Part shown: one piece after another, positions 44,429 to 53,343 of the stretch | How the letters are laid out: every line of letters begins with the position of its first letter | Numbering within the stretch: the first letter of the stretch is position 1 | Assembly: GCF_900607225.1 (NCBI RefSeq) | Contig: NZ_LR027842.1 | Span: forward strand, 1,948,030-2,012,029 | Length of the DNA: 64,000 nt | Direction of reading: 5' to 3' | Origin: [Pseudopropionibacterium] massiliense | GTDB taxonomy: Bacteria > Actinomycetota > Actinomycetes > Propionibacteriales > Propionibacteriaceae | Made by a program: the position numbers and the translations under genes | Notes under the pieces: generated by a model | Database searches by the model: none | What the model was told of the DNA's origin: nothing | What the model saw: the letters and a program-made list of their open reading frames with translations, nothing else

Positions 44429-44485
44429 GGGTTTCCTTCCAACGTTCTGGAACGCCAATCTACCGGGGATTTAGACTCTTGACCC

Positions 44486-45943
44486 ATGAGTACAGAGCAG
44501 GTGGGCAGCCACGAGGCGAAAGATCGCACAGACAACCGCAAGTCTCCTTATTCGGAGGCCTTCAAGAAGTTCATCGTCTCGGGTTGGGAACCCTACTCGG
44601 AGGTTCCACCCGAACGATTGGCGGCCGCCGACTGGACCCCCGCACGCTGGGCGTCGCTGCGCGAGGCCTTCCCGGGCGCGACCCTCGTGATCCCGGCCGG
44701 GCCGTACAAGGTTCGTTCCAACGACTGCGACTACCGGTTCCGTCCCCACTCCACCTTCGCCTGGGTGACCGGGTTGGGGGAGGATCGGGAGCCCGATGCG
44801 GTCGCCGTGGTCTCCCCCACCGATGTCTGCCTGTACTTCCGACCCCGCTGCCCCAGAACGGACGAGGAGTTCTACGCCTCCAGCCGGTACGGAGAGATGT
44901 GGGTCGGCCAACGCGACTCGCTGGAGGAAATGACCTCCCGGGTCGGCTTCCCCTGCCGAGATCTGCGCCGGCTGAGGGAGGATCTTTCCGAGGTTGTCGG
45001 GCTGCGGGTGGTGCGTGAGGCCGATCCGGAAATCACCGCCCTCATCGACGAGTTGCGTGGCGGCCAGGCGCAGGACGCCGACGCGGAGCTGTTCCGCACG
45101 CTTTCCGAACTACGTCTGGTCAAGGACGACTTCGAGATCGACGAACTGCGTCGTGCCTGCGAGGCCACCCGGGTGGGTTTCGAGGCGGTTGCTCGCGAAC
45201 TCCCGACCGCCGTTGCAGGCGGCCGCGGCGAACGCTGGGTGGAGGGAATCTTCAGCCTGCACGCCCGCCATCTGGGCAACAACGTCGGATACGACACCAT
45301 CTCCGCGGGCGGTGACCACGCCAACACCCTCCACTGGATCCGCAACGACGGCGACATCCTGAACGGCGATCTGCTGTTGCTGGATGCCGGGGTCGAGGTC
45401 AACTCGCTGTACACGGCGGACGTGACGCGCACGCTGCCGGTCAACGATCACTACACCGATGCGCAGCGTCGCGTCTACGAAGTGGTTCTGGCGGCCCAGG
45501 AGGCCGGCATCGCGGCCTGCCGGGCGGGCAACGGTTTCCTGGATCCGCACCGCGCGGCCATCAGGGTGATCGCGGAGTTCCTGGCCGAGATCGGCGTGCT
45601 GCCCTGCTCGGTCGAGGAAACCCTCGCCGACGAGGGTGGCTATCATCGGCGCTGGATGGTGCACGGCACGTCACACCACCTGGGTCTGGACGTTCACGAC
45701 TGCGCCGCCGCCCGCCGGGAGAAATACCGCGACGCGGAGTTGCTGCCGGGCATGGTGATCACGGTGGAGCCGGGGCTCTACTTCAAGTCGACCGACCTTC
45801 TCGTTCCCGAGGAGTACCGCGGCATCGGGGTGCGCATCGAGGACGACATCCTCATCACCGAGGGTGATCCCGAGAACCTGTCAGCCTCGTTGCCCCGCGC
45901 GAGCAGGGACGTGGAGGCCTGGCTGGCCCGCCTGCAGGGCTGA
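44486..45943 (+). CDS. pepP: Aminopeptidase P family protein (M24B)
   Basis: The 485-aa metallopeptidase releases N-terminal residues next to proline. The N-terminal aminopeptidase-P domain spans ~30-200. The catalytic pita-bread domain has DAGVEVNSLYTADVTRT (metal Asp pair), HGTSHHLGLDVHD (metal His), TVEPGLYF and VRIEDDILIT (metal Glu). TAGACT lies eight bases before the ATG. Confidence 0.93.
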   Translation: MSTEQVGSHEAKDRTDNRKSPYSEAFKKFIVSGWEPYSEVPPERLAAADWTPARWASLREAFPGATLVIPAGPYKVRSNDCDYRFRPHSTFAWVTGLGEDREPDAVAVVSPTDVCLYFRPRCPRTDEEFYASSRYGEMWVGQRDSLEEMTSRVGFPCRDLRRLREDLSEVVGLRVVREADPEITALIDELRGGQAQDADAELFRTLSELRLVKDDFEIDELRRACEATRVGFEAVARELPTAVAGGRGERWVEGIFSLHARHLGNNVGYDTISAGGDHANTLHWIRNDGDILNGDLLLLDAGVEVNSLYTADVTRTLPVNDHYTDAQRRVYEVVLAAQEAGIAACRAGNGFLDPHRAAIRVIAEFLAEIGVLPCSVEETLADEGGYHRRWMVHGTSHHLGLDVHDCAAARREKYRDAELLPGMVITVEPGLYFKSTDLLVPEEYRGIGVRIEDDILITEGDPENLSASLPRASRDVEAWLARLQG

Positions 45944-45952
45944 CCGCCAACT

Positions 45953-45992
45953 GCCCGCCTCGGTGGAATCATCCCATCGAGGCGGGCCTTTC
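45953..45992. terminator. Rho-independent terminator after pepP
   Basis: GCCCGCCTCG and CGAGGCGGGC form a perfect 10-bp stem followed by CTTTCCC. It separates pepP from the convergent hydrolase gene and may serve both. Confidence 0.8.
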
Positions 45993-46015
45993 CCAGGTTC
46001 GGAAGGTGCGTCTCG

Positions 46016-46837
46016 TCAGTCGTCGGGAAGTTCCTTCCTGGGCTGCCGTGCCACCCGGTCCATGAATGCGCGCAACAGATTGGCCGTGGTGTCCGGGGCC
46101 GCCACCGTGACCTGGTGGGAAACCTCCGGGATCACGGAGAGCTGTGCCCCGGGCACGGTTTCAGCGACCAGTTCCTGGTTCGCGATCGGTGTGGAACTGT
46201 CGCGTTCTCCCGCGATCAGGAGCAGCGGGCACCGAATGTCGGTCAGGTCGGCTCGCAGGTCGTGATGGGCCAGGCAACGGCAAAGCTGCGCGTACGAATG
46301 GTCGTCGGCTGCCGCCAGGCCCTCCATGATGGCGGTCGTGACGCGAGGATTGGCGGCCTTGAAGGCCGGGGTGAACCAGCGTTTCGAGGTCTCCTCCACC
46401 AGCTGCTGGGTTCCGGAGGTCTCCACCTGCTCGGCACGTTCGATCCATCTGTCAGGTTCCCCCACCGTGGCCGCCGAGCACAGCACCGCGACCCCGGCCA
46501 GTTCATCTGCGTGATCACGGGCCAGGTGAAGACCCGTCGCCCCGCCGATGGAGAGCCCTGCGAAGATCACGGGAAGCTCTCCGACCCGTTTCCGGGCCTC
46601 GCGAATCACGTCCATGATGGCCGATGCGACCACGTCCAGGGTCGGCTCGTCCGCATCGTCCCAGACCTCACCCAGCGCGTGTCCGGGGTAGTCGACGAAC
46701 ACCACTCGGGCATCACTCGTCAGCAGCTCCGCCACTTTCGCCCATTGGTGCGAACAATTCCCACCAAGGCTGGGAGCGACCACGAGAACACGATCAGCGC
46801 GGCTGGCGGGGTTGTACAGATCCCAAGTCAAGTCCAT
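46016..46837 (-). CDS. Alpha/beta hydrolase
   Basis: The 273-aa protein has the nucleophile elbow GLSIGG (Ser ~97), the acid in AGERDSSTP and the His in VSHQVT, so an intact catalytic triad. The layout resembles 3-oxoadipate enol-lactonase (PcaD) and related hydrolases, but no pca genes are near. The substrate is unknown. TAGGGT lies seven bases before the ATG, suggesting a leaderless message. Confidence 0.87.
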   Translation of the reverse strand: MDLTWDLYNPASRADRVLVVAPSLGGNCSHQWAKVAELLTSDARVVFVDYPGHALGEVWDDADEPTLDVVASAIMDVIREARKRVGELPVIFAGLSIGGATGLHLARDHADELAGVAVLCSAATVGEPDRWIERAEQVETSGTQQLVEETSKRWFTPAFKAANPRVTTAIMEGLAAADDHSYAQLCRCLAHHDLRADLTDIRCPLLLIAGERDSSTPIANQELVAETVPGAQLSVIPEVSHQVTVAAPDTTANLLRAFMDRVARQPRKELPDD

Positions 46838-46851
46838 GCCCAGAACCCTAC

Positions 46852-47382
46852 TCAGTCAATCCCGGCGGATTTGTGGCCGGGCCACGTGGCGAGCAGCTCA
46901 CGTGCCCGATCCGCAACCTTGTGCTCGCACAACACCTCGTAGCCGGTGGCGACCACCTGACGCATCGACTCGAAATCACGGCGTCCCCCACTCAGCCCAT
47001 AGGCCAGGGCCGCGGAGAGCATCCCGAAGGTGACCCCGAGCCCGAGCCCGGCAAGGATCAGCGACAGGAACGTACTCTCGCTCTGCATGAACAGGTAGAA
47101 CATCAAACCCACGACGATCCCGGTGCCGAAACCAGAGATGGCTCCCTGGATCAGGACGGATCCCCAGGTACGTCGCCCCGTCACCCGCTCCACTGATTTC
47201 AGGTTGGTTCCCACGATCATCAGGTTGGCCACCGCAAATTTCGAATCCGACAGGAAATCAACCGCGGCCTGGGCCTCCTCGTAAGTGCCGTAGCTCCCAA
47301 CGCGTTGAGGATAATCCAGTTCGAACAACCTGCTGGTGGAGACGATCGGGGTGAATCGTCGCGGTGGAACAGCGGGGGTCAT
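46852..47382 (-). CDS. General stress protein 17M-like membrane protein
   Basis: The 176-aa protein has an N-terminal domain with VGSYGTYEEAQAAVDFLSDSKFAV (GSP17M-type), two membrane helices (residues ~78-98 and 105-130), and a short C-terminal domain with GYEVLCE. This family is common in actinobacteria and linked to magnesium-transporter-like genes. AGGAG precedes the ATG. It is divergent from the MgtE-N/CBS gene with 61 bp between. Confidence 0.85.
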   Translation of the reverse strand: MTPAVPPRRFTPIVSTSRLFELDYPQRVGSYGTYEEAQAAVDFLSDSKFAVANLMIVGTNLKSVERVTGRRTWGSVLIQGAISGFGTGIVVGLMFYLFMQSESTFLSLILAGLGLGVTFGMLSAALAYGLSGGRRDFESMRQVVATGYEVLCEHKVADRARELLATWPGHKSAGID

Positions 47383-47443
47383 CTTGGCTCCTGGTCGGTG
47401 TCCGGCAAGCGCTCACGCGCTGCTCAAGTGTAGATTCATGTTC

Positions 47444-48709
47444 ATGAGCGCCAAGGAATCAGCGGTTTTCATCTCCCGTCTGATCGGCCTGCCCGTGGTC
47501 GACGCGACGGGCGATCAGGTGGGGCGTGTGAAGGACGTGGTTTTCCATCTACGCACCGGAAACCTTGCACCGCGGGTACGTGGCCTGGCGGTCGAGCTGT
47601 TCGCCCGGCAACGGATCTTCGTTCCCATGATCCGGGTCCACAACATAACAGTCAACCAGGTGGCGATTCTCGGTCAGGTCGACACCCGCCGCTTCAGCAA
47701 GCGTGAAACGGAGTGGCTGGTGGCCGCCGACCTGTTCGACCGTCCCGTTCCCCGCGATGTCCCGACCCACATCTACGACGTCTCGATGGTTCAGGTGCGC
47801 AACCGCGAGTGGGAACTGTTCCAGATCGCCATCACGAGCCGCACACGGGTGAGCCGTTTCGGATTCGGTGGCCGCCGCGTCACCGACATCATTCAGTGGA
47901 ACCAGGTTCCGGACCTGGTGCTGACCACGGGCCGATCCCCGGAACATCTGGTGGCGAAGTTCTCCGACATGAAACCCGCGGACATCGCCCAGGAGCTTCA
48001 CGACCTCGACCCGGATCGTCTGGTCGACGTCATCGATGCACTTGACGACGAGACCTTGGCGGAGGCCCTCGAGGAGCTGCCCGGGGACGAGCAGATCAAG
48101 TTGATCTCGAAACTCGAGACGAATCGTGCCGCCGATGTGCTGGCGGAGATGGACCCGGACGACGCCGCGGACCTCATCAAGGACCTTCCCGAGGCGGTCG
48201 CGGAGGATCTGCTCGAACACATGGAACCCGAGGACGCCTCCGACGTGCGCCGGCTGTTGGTCTACGGCGAGTTCACCGCCGGTGGCATGATGACCCCGGA
48301 ACCGGTGGTGCTGGGCACGGACGCGACGGTGGCGGAGGCCCTGGCCCACGTCCGGGAGGAGCACCTGACCCCGGCCCTGGCCTCGATGGTGTTCGTCACT
48401 CGACCACCGCTGGAGACCCCGTCGGGCCGCTACGTGGGCGCGGTGCACTTCCAGCAGTTGCTGCGGGCCGCCCCCACCCTGATGGTGGCGACGATGTTGG
48501 ACCACAACCTGGAACCCTTGAGCCCCGACTCACCACTGGCGCAGGTTTCGCGTTTCTTCGCCACCTACAACCTGGTGGTCGCGCCCGTGGTGGATGCCGA
48601 CGGGGCACTCGTCGGGGCGGTGACGGTGGATGACGTCCTCGACCACATGCTGCCCGACGACTGGCGCGGCACCCAGATGGATGAACCCGTGGAGGTGACC
48701 CATGGCTGA
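47444..48709 (+). CDS. PRC-barrel / MgtE-N / CBS domain protein
   Basis: The 421-aa soluble protein has an N-terminal PRC barrel (residues ~8-80, GDQVGRVKDVVF), an MgtE intracellular N domain (residues ~170-270, repeats of LDPDRLVDVID, MDPDDAADLI, MEPEDASDVRRLL) and a CBS pair (residues ~275-400, TAGGMMTPEPVV, VAPVVDADGALVGAVTVDDVL). The membrane channel of true MgtE is absent. It is probably a magnesium or nucleotide sensor. TAGATT lies seven bases before the ATG at 47444; 47438 is possible. It overlaps the DUF1003 gene by eight bases. Confidence 0.88.
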   Translation: MSAKESAVFISRLIGLPVVDATGDQVGRVKDVVFHLRTGNLAPRVRGLAVELFARQRIFVPMIRVHNITVNQVAILGQVDTRRFSKRETEWLVAADLFDRPVPRDVPTHIYDVSMVQVRNREWELFQIAITSRTRVSRFGFGGRRVTDIIQWNQVPDLVLTTGRSPEHLVAKFSDMKPADIAQELHDLDPDRLVDVIDALDDETLAEALEELPGDEQIKLISKLETNRAADVLAEMDPDDAADLIKDLPEAVAEDLLEHMEPEDASDVRRLLVYGEFTAGGMMTPEPVVLGTDATVAEALAHVREEHLTPALASMVFVTRPPLETPSGRYVGAVHFQQLLRAAPTLMVATMLDHNLEPLSPDSPLAQVSRFFATYNLVVAPVVDADGALVGAVTVDDVLDHMLPDDWRGTQMDEPVEVTHG

Positions 48710-49211
48710 GCGCAGCCCCCTGTCGGAACCGCGGTCGAGACGGCGCCGGCTGCTGCCGAAGGTGACGCTCGACTCGGAGGCCTTCGGCGAGTTCGCGGAG
48801 GCCGCCGCTCGTTTCATGGGTACCGGCAAGTTCATCGCCTACATGACGGTTTTCGTCGGGGCGTGGGTGATCTTCAACGTGGTCGGCATCTACGGTTTCC
48901 GTTGGGACGAGTACCCCTTCATCCTGCTGAACCTATTCTTCTCGACGCAGGCCTCCTACTCGGCCCCCCTCATCCTGCTGGCACAGAACCGGCAGGAGGT
49001 GCGGGACAAGCTGAGTCTCGACGAGGACCGTCGTCTGGCGGCCCAGTCACGCGCCGACATGGATTTCCTGGCACGGGAGATCGCCGCCATCCGGATGCAC
49101 CTGGGGGAGCTGGCAACCCGCGACTTCGTCCGTTCGGAGCTGCGTTCCGAGCTGCGTGAACTCACGGAACGCCTGGAACAGACCGTCAGCGAGAAAAGGG
49201 AGGAACCATGA
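48702..49211 (+). CDS. DUF1003 membrane protein
   Basis: The 169-aa protein has two membrane helices (residues ~44-62 and ~77-95) with the conserved WDEYPFILLNLFFSTQASYSAPLILLAQNRQ segment of DUF1003, and a C-terminal coiled coil. DUF1003 genes commonly follow MgtE-N/CBS genes in actinobacteria, so the two may form a membrane complex that senses magnesium. That role is inference. Confidence 0.9.
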   Translation: MAERSPLSEPRSRRRRLLPKVTLDSEAFGEFAEAAARFMGTGKFIAYMTVFVGAWVIFNVVGIYGFRWDEYPFILLNLFFSTQASYSAPLILLAQNRQEVRDKLSLDEDRRLAAQSRADMDFLAREIAAIRMHLGELATRDFVRSELRSELRELTERLEQTVSEKREEP

Positions 49212-49570
49212 GCGGACCCCAGTCGATCAGCTGGTATTCCGTGGTGTTGCTCGCGGGGCACATGGTCATGGCGACAGTGGCCACGTGGTCACTCTGGGTG
49301 CTCGGTTCGGGCCTCTGGATCGGAGCCGGCGCCGCCCTTCTGACTCTGGTCGCCTACGGCTTCGTGTGGCGGCTCCGCCTGGCCCCCGCCGCGCACAACC
49401 GTTTCACCTACCGGCAACGACTGACGGTGCACCTGATCCTGGGGCCCGCCGTCGTGGTGCTGGCCGTTCTCACATCCATCTGGCTACCCGCCCTGGCGGG
49501 TATCAGCATGGTCCTGTTGGGAGATGCCCTGGCCGCCCGCGCCGAGAAGGAAGGGCTGGAAACCAGCTGA
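49208..49570 (+). CDS. Small membrane protein
   Basis: The 120-aa protein has three or four hydrophobic segments and no recognised motif. Its ATG overlaps the DUF1003 stop (ATGA), so it is co-translated with the MgtE-N/CBS and DUF1003 proteins. Confidence 0.7.
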   Translation: MSGPQSISWYSVVLLAGHMVMATVATWSLWVLGSGLWIGAGAALLTLVAYGFVWRLRLAPAAHNRFTYRQRLTVHLILGPAVVVLAVLTSIWLPALAGISMVLLGDALAARAEKEGLETS

Positions 49571-49591
49571 ACTGTGCGGGAGTATGGAGGG

Positions 49592-50749
49592 GTGACGAAT
49601 GAGAACCCCCTGCTTCCTCTGGTCCGTGCCGCCCTGCACACGGTCGAGGATCCCGAAATTCACCGCCCGATCACGGAACTGGGCATGGTCGATGAGTTGG
49701 CAGCCACCGATGAGGGCCAGATCTTCATCCGGGTTCTGCTGACCGTTCCCGGCTGCCCGATGCGCGCCGAGATAACCACGCGTGTGACCGAGGCCGTGGA
49801 AACCGTCGAGGGTGTCACGGGCGTACACGTCGAGCTCGGCGTGATGGACGATGAGCAACGATCCGCGATGCGGCAGGTGCTGCGCGGCGGCCAGCCGGAA
49901 CGCGAGATCCCGTTCGCCAAACCGGGAAACCTGACAAAGGTGATCGCGGTCGCTTCCGGCAAAGGTGGTGTCGGGAAATCCTCGGTCACGGTGAACCTGG
50001 CCCTGGCTCTCGCGAAAGCGGGACGCAGCGTCGCCATTCTCGACGCCGACATCTATGGTCACTCCGTGCCGGATCTTCTGGGGTTGGGCGATGCACGCCC
50101 GACGGTCGTCGACGACATGATTCTGCCGGTCCCGGCAGCCGAGGGGTTGAAGGTGATCTCGGTGGGCATGCTGAAACCGTCCCGGGATCAGGTCGTGGCG
50201 TGGCGTGGCCCCATTCTGGACCGGGCTCTCACCCAGCTGCTGACCGATGTCTTCTGGGGTGACGTGGATTTCCTGCTCCTCGATCTCCCCCCGGGCACGG
50301 GCGATGTCGCGATGAGCCTGGGGCAGAAGATCCCGAACTCCGAGGTGCTGGTCGTGACCACCCCGCAGCTGGCCGCATCCGAGGTTTCCGAGCGGGCCGG
50401 CACCATGGCCCACATCCTCAAGCAGAGGGTGCTGGGCGTGGTTGAGAACATGAGCTGGATGGAGTTCACCGCCCCCGATACCGGGAAGTCCTACCGGATC
50501 GAGCTGTTCGGTTCCGGCGGCGGCGCCCTCGTCGCGGAGGCGCTGAGTGAGCGGCTCGGATACGACGTGCCTCTGCTGACGCAGGTGCCGTTCGACGAGG
50601 CTCTCCTGGCCGGCGGCGACAGGGGCGAGCCCATCGTGCTCAGCGCCCCGGACCACCCGGCTTCTCAGGCCTTGTTGAAGTTGGGTGAGGAACTGGCGAG
50701 TCGCAGCCGGAACCTGCTGGGGCGGATGCTTCCCGTGAGCCCGGTCTGA
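49592..50749 (+). CDS. mrp: Mrp/NBP35-type iron-sulfur carrier ATPase
   Basis: The 385-aa protein has an N-terminal MIP18/DUF59 domain (residues ~5-80) and a P-loop ATPase domain with the deviant Walker A GKGGVGKSS, DADIYGHSVPD and DLPPGTGD. It is predicted to carry iron-sulfur clusters; note that the C-terminal CxxC pair of many Mrp proteins is not visible here. The GTG at 49592 is the best start but its GGAGG is too close. It is the last gene of the MgtE-N operon and converges on tatB. Confidence 0.88.
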   Translation: MTNENPLLPLVRAALHTVEDPEIHRPITELGMVDELAATDEGQIFIRVLLTVPGCPMRAEITTRVTEAVETVEGVTGVHVELGVMDDEQRSAMRQVLRGGQPEREIPFAKPGNLTKVIAVASGKGGVGKSSVTVNLALALAKAGRSVAILDADIYGHSVPDLLGLGDARPTVVDDMILPVPAAEGLKVISVGMLKPSRDQVVAWRGPILDRALTQLLTDVFWGDVDFLLLDLPPGTGDVAMSLGQKIPNSEVLVVTTPQLAASEVSERAGTMAHILKQRVLGVVENMSWMEFTAPDTGKSYRIELFGSGGGALVAEALSERLGYDVPLLTQVPFDEALLAGGDRGEPIVLSAPDHPASQALLKLGEELASRSRNLLGRMLPVSPV

Positions 50750-51157
50750 TCACGTTGCCTCTGGATCATAGGGGGCTGTCAGGAGAGCAGGCGTTGATGT
50801 GCCCGCATCACCCACCGGGTCGTTCTTCGCTGCTGCAATGGTCGTCGCTTCCGCGGCGGCGGCCTTCGCGGTGCTGCCCGCTGTGGAGAGCTCGCGTCTG
50901 GCCTCCTCGATGGCCGCGATCTCCTGGCGCATGTGTTTGGCGACGAATTTCTTCGGGTTGAGATCCTCGATCTTGAGGTCGGAGTATTCGGGACCGAGTT
51001 CTTCGCGCAACTGTGTCTGGGCGTTGTTCGCGATGTTCCTGACCGCCACGAACACCCGGGCTGCCTTGCGGGCGAACAGGGGGAGTTTCTCGGGACCGAA
51101 CATGACGACGCCGAGTACCAGAAGAAGGATCAGCTCGGAAGCGTCGATGTTGAACAC
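50750..51157 (-). CDS. tatB: Sec-independent protein translocase TatB
   Basis: The 135-aa protein has an N-terminal membrane helix (residues ~8-22, LILLLVLGVVMFGPEKLP, the TatA/B signature), an amphipathic helix, and a ~70-residue Ala-rich variable tail. The MFNIDASELI opening and length fit TatB rather than TatA. It lies downstream of the sigma/anti-sigma pair, as in Mycobacterium. Confidence 0.9.
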   Translation of the reverse strand: MFNIDASELILLLVLGVVMFGPEKLPLFARKAARVFVAVRNIANNAQTQLREELGPEYSDLKIEDLNPKKFVAKHMRQEIAAIEEARRELSTAGSTAKAAAAEATTIAAAKNDPVGDAGTSTPALLTAPYDPEAT

Positions 51158-51184
51158 AGGCTCAGGCTACTCGTGAGGAGGCTC

Positions 51185-52597
51185 TCAGCCAATCCCGACC
51201 AGTCGTCCCAGGCCACTTCCCACGCGTTCGATCAGGCCGAACTCGTTCTTCCGCATCTGTGGCAGGATCCTGCACGCATCCGCCATCAGAGTTCGCGGGC
51301 CGTTGGTCGCGACGGAGACCACGCCTTCGCCCACCTGCCAGACGGCCACTTGGGGAAGTCCCGGCGAGTCGTCAGTGACCCGGTTTCCACCCGCCAGCAC
51401 ACCCGGGTTCCATGAGACGCTCAGGGTGCGGACGCCGTCGGAATAGACCAGCCGCTGGTATGATTTCTCCCCTTCACCAGAGCTGGCATGGGCCACCAGG
51501 GGAAGCCCTCCCAGTTCCAGCGGACACTCCGGCAGGCCCACGCACCACCCAGAGGTGCTGGTGCTGGAGACGGATTCCATCGGGTAGGGCTGGGTGGAAT
51601 CCGTGGCCAGCTGTGCCGTCCCGATGTTGACGCTGACGAATCCGAAGACCAGTGTCGGGCGCCCCATCGTGTTGTAGCGCTCCACCCACAACGGAAGCCC
51701 CGTTTCATCGTCGAGCCACCAGCGCGCAACGAGATACCCGTCGCCATGCGCCTCGACCACGGAAGCGCTGCGTCCAGCGATCTCGTCCGAACTCTGATAG
51801 GTGTAGAACTGCCACCCGGTACCGGCAAGCGATGAGCAGCACCCCATCGTTGGAACGAACCACGAGAGGAAGCGCTCCCCGGTCGCATCGAGAACCGTCA
51901 GGCTGGCTCCCTCCCCTGCAACGACATCGACCTCCACGTCATTCGACCGGTGGGCGCCGTCGCCGTCCATGAGCCAGACTCTCTGCCGCCCGGAGTAGGT
52001 GATGCTCTGGCCATTGCTGCCGAGGCGGGTCATCGCGTTGCTCTCGTCGATCGGAACGGCCTGACCGAGATCGATGGAACGGGGAGTGAGCTGCGCGGCC
52101 GCGCCGGGACGAGCTCCTCGCTCACGTGCCCACTGCACGGCCCCGACGCCCTGGCCGACGCTGATCGTGGTCAGGGCCAAGGAGTACTGCTCCCGCGCCG
52201 CCCTGATCGGATCCCCCACGACCGCGGGCTCCTTTGCCAGGGCCAGGGAAAGCATCATCAACGTCGCGAGCGCGAGGGTTGCGGCCACACCTCCCCGGAT
52301 CAGCCGCCCACCGATGCTGCGGCGCCGTGCGCCATCCTCGGTGACCAAGTAAAGGGGCTGATCGCACTCATTTCCTGCGATGCCCTGAAGTCGTTCGGCC
52401 AGGGAGTCAGGTAGGGGGGTGGCCGCCTGGCAGGAACTCAGCCTGGAGCGTACCCGCCGAAGTTCCTCGACAACGGAAGCACAGCACGAACAACGGATCA
52501 GATGCTCACTGACCTGATTGACGCGACGTTCGGGCAGCGTCCTGTCGACGAACCCCGAGAGGTCGTCCTCGTAGCGGCGGCAGTCGTTTCCCCGCAC
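51185..52597 (-). CDS. rseA: Membrane anti-sigma factor with fused RseB-like domain
   Basis: The 470-aa protein has three parts. Residues ~1-60 are a zinc anti-sigma domain with H32-x3-C36-x2-C39. Residues ~100-121 are a membrane helix. The remaining ~340 extracytoplasmic residues contain ITYSGRQRVWLMDGDG and YLVARWWLDDETGLPLWVE, patterns of the MucB/RseB lipoprotein-sensor fold, with paired cysteines (GCCSS, GWCVGLPEC). Mycobacterial RseA is ~150 aa and lacks this part. It should hold the sigma factor encoded immediately upstream. A GTG start; AGGAG is very close. Confidence 0.85.
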   Translation of the reverse strand: MRGNDCRRYEDDLSGFVDRTLPERRVNQVSEHLIRCSCCASVVEELRRVRSRLSSCQAATPLPDSLAERLQGIAGNECDQPLYLVTEDGARRRSIGGRLIRGGVAATLALATLMMLSLALAKEPAVVGDPIRAAREQYSLALTTISVGQGVGAVQWARERGARPGAAAQLTPRSIDLGQAVPIDESNAMTRLGSNGQSITYSGRQRVWLMDGDGAHRSNDVEVDVVAGEGASLTVLDATGERFLSWFVPTMGCCSSLAGTGWQFYTYQSSDEIAGRSASVVEAHGDGYLVARWWLDDETGLPLWVERYNTMGRPTLVFGFVSVNIGTAQLATDSTQPYPMESVSSTSTSGWCVGLPECPLELGGLPLVAHASSGEGEKSYQRLVYSDGVRTLSVSWNPGVLAGGNRVTDDSPGLPQVAVWQVGEGVVSVATNGPRTLMADACRILPQMRKNEFGLIERVGSGLGRLVGIG

Positions 52598-52600
52598 CTC

Positions 52601-53188
52601 CTATGACACCCCGAGGTATCGTGCATGGTCCTCGTTCGGTGCGCGGTGGGCGAGCGCATCGCGCAACTGGGCGCGCCCACGGGCGATCCGGCTGCGCACG
52701 GTGCCGAGCTTGACTCCCAGCACCCGCGAGATCTCCTCGTAGCTCATTCCCTCGATGTCGCAAAGCACCACGGCGACGCGCTGCTCGGGTTTCAGGGCCG
52801 CCAGGGCATTCGCCACATCGGCGTCCAGGGCACCATCGGTGTGAAGTTCCTCGGGGCTGCGGTCCTGCCCCCAGACGTGTTCCGGCGCAGAACTCAGTGC
52901 GTCCATGCGGATCCGCTGCCTACGTCGCGCGGAGTCCAGGAACAGATTGGTGGTGATGCGATGCAACCAACCCTCGAGAGTGCCGGGCTGGAAATTGTGG
53001 ATCGACTTGAACACCCGGACGAACACGTCCTGGGTGAGGTCCTCGGCATCGTGGCGATTGCCGGTGAGCCGGTAGGCCAGGCGATAGACCTGCGCCGAGT
53101 GGTCCCGGACGAGTTCCGCCCATGTGGGCGCAGCCCAATCCGACTCATTCGGCCTCGCCTTGTTGCGGAACACGCCTCGCCTCTCCAT
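52601..53188 (-). CDS. sigE: ECF sigma factor, SigE-like
   Basis: The 195-aa sigma factor has region 2 ([26 protein letters not shown]) and region 4 ([27 protein letters not shown]). Synteny with Mycobacterium (methyltransferase, sigE, rseA, tatB, mrp) supports SigE, the envelope-stress factor. I start at the ATG at 53188; a GTG at 53173 with GGAGAGG upstream is a real alternative. It is followed after three bases by the anti-sigma gene and preceded by an ECF-type promoter, suggesting positive autoregulation. Confidence 0.9.
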   Translation of the reverse strand: MERRGVFRNKARPNESDWAAPTWAELVRDHSAQVYRLAYRLTGNRHDAEDLTQDVFVRVFKSIHNFQPGTLEGWLHRITTNLFLDSARRRQRIRMDALSSAPEHVWGQDRSPEELHTDGALDADVANALAALKPEQRVAVVLCDIEGMSYEEISRVLGVKLGTVRSRIARGRAQLRDALAHRAPNEDHARYLGVS

Positions 53189-53257
53189 GGGAACAATCTG
53201 GCACCCCATCCTGTGAGGAACCTGTGTGTGAAGCATTCCACACCTCTTGTACACCTT

Positions 53258-53285
53258 CAACGCACGACGACGAGGCTTTGTTCCC
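53258..53285 (-). promoter_or_regulatory. ECF-type promoter of the sigE operon
   Basis: On the minus strand GGGAAC, 18 bases, then GTTG match the GGAAY-N16-18-GTT pattern of ECF (SigE/SigH/SigR) promoters. It lies ~70 bp upstream of the sigE start, so the factor may transcribe its own gene. Confidence 0.6.
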
Positions 53286-53343
53286 AAAGGTTTCCATCAC
53301 ATCGCAAGGGCCGTCGGGTCGCTGCGACATCTCCGGGGAACAC

